Shown piece by piece: positions 63,903 to 64,000 of a stretch of 64,000 nt of DNA. A program made the translations under genes and the position numbers. The stretch's first letter is position 1, and every line of letters starts with the position of its first letter. The notes beneath the pieces were generated by a model. The model saw only the letters and a list, made by a program, of their open reading frames with translations. It ran no database searches and was not told the DNA's origin. Origin of the DNA: Janibacter sp. DB-40. Its GTDB lineage: Bacteria; Actinomycetota; Actinomycetes; Actinomycetales; Dermatophilaceae. The stretch spans positions 1,178,001 to 1,242,000 of the forward strand of contig NZ_CP120360.1 in NCBI RefSeq assembly GCF_029510815.1, read 5' to 3'.

Positions 63903-64000
63903 GGTGGCGACACGCGGGCGGTGCGTTTGCTCCCCGGGCCGGGGCCGCATAACGTCACCCGCACACCGAGCGTGATCAAACTGTAACCCTGAAGTTCACC
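63903..64000 (+). promoter_or_regulatory. Leader region of the expected ftsZ gene (truncated by window end)
   Basis: The 98 bp after ftsQ hold a GGCCGGGGCC-type small hairpin and a CATAACGTC segment. The stretch GATCAAACTGTAACCCTGAA resembles the conserved AT-rich promoter motif before ftsZ in actinobacteria. No start codon is reached, so ftsZ itself is inferred from synteny. Confidence 0.55.

Noticed and set aside
1..64000. CRISPR arrays, tRNA, rRNA and insertion sequences
   Set aside because: I looked for regularly spaced repeats, tRNA-like cloverleaf cores (GGTTCGANTCC) and transposase motifs. None was convincing.

Overview
The window is very GC-rich DNA (about 70% by eye), dense in genes, with frequent GTG starts, ATGA/GTGA overlaps and leaderless starts preceded by TANNNT boxes. 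It is clearly from an actinobacterium. Adenosylcobalamin-dependent ribonucleotide reductase, SAM-IV riboswitches, TCGAAC-N4-GTTCGA SOS boxes, a DNPR-type (meso-diaminopimelate) MurE and the GGTTGAGGTG...CCTCGAAACC interspersed repeat suggest Micrococcales, possibly Intrasporangiaceae (Janibacter-like). The family-level guess is inference only. I saw no rRNA, tRNA or CRISPR array.

Layout. 1-4.1 kb: end of a DegV lipid-binding protein and the DNA-uptake genes comEA-comEC, both frameshifted as read. 4.2-7.2 kb: LysR regulator, sirtuin, a membrane thioredoxin-fold protein and lexA. 7.2-11.7 kb: an SOS/dNTP module, in which a doubly boxed lexA/LysM divergent promoter is followed by nrdR-nrdJ behind a promoter carrying two NrdR boxes 32 bp apart. 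11.7-18.6 kb: an accessory stretch of visibly lower GC with a 36-aa basic protein, a NUDIX plus PLD-helicase-DUF3427 operon (a candidate defence or genome-maintenance unit), a zinc-ribbon NERD protein, a 79-aa orphan and a DUF222-HNH protein. 18.7-21.8 kb: a lipoprotein, a NERD-SF1 helicase fusion and a DUF2510 membrane protein. 21.8-26.1 kb: serine deaminase, a fused carboxyltransferase and two small membrane proteins. 26.2-41.1 kb: metY and metX, 13 kb apart, each behind its own SAM-IV riboswitch. Between them lie a secretion-like WXG pair next to interspersed repeats, an Eis acetyltransferase, HrpA, a PAC2 protein, a family A DNA polymerase and envelope/unknown proteins. 41.2-43.6 kb: a universal stress protein and the principal sigma factor. 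43.6-49.1 kb: a TauE/SafE transporter with a CsoR-like operator, and the moxR-DUF58-transglutaminase operon. 49.4-64 kb: the division and cell wall cluster mraZ-rsmH-ftsL-ftsI-murE-murF-mraY-murD-ftsW-murG-murC-ftsQ, ending in what is probably the ftsZ leader.

How the parts work together. The dcw genes overlap by 4-8 bp almost throughout and form a single path from UDP-MurNAc to lipid II and septal cross-linking. The lexA/LysM pair links DNA damage to division arrest, and nrdR-nrdJ supplies dNTPs. MetX makes O-acetylhomoserine and MetY sulfhydrylates it, with both controlled by SAM.

Data quality. comEA (twice), comEC (twice) and the essential murF (once) are frameshifted, and each shift lies in or next to a G-run. 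Two of the runs fall in a strikingly over-represented CGAAGGGG motif. I read these as probable consensus errors rather than real lesions.
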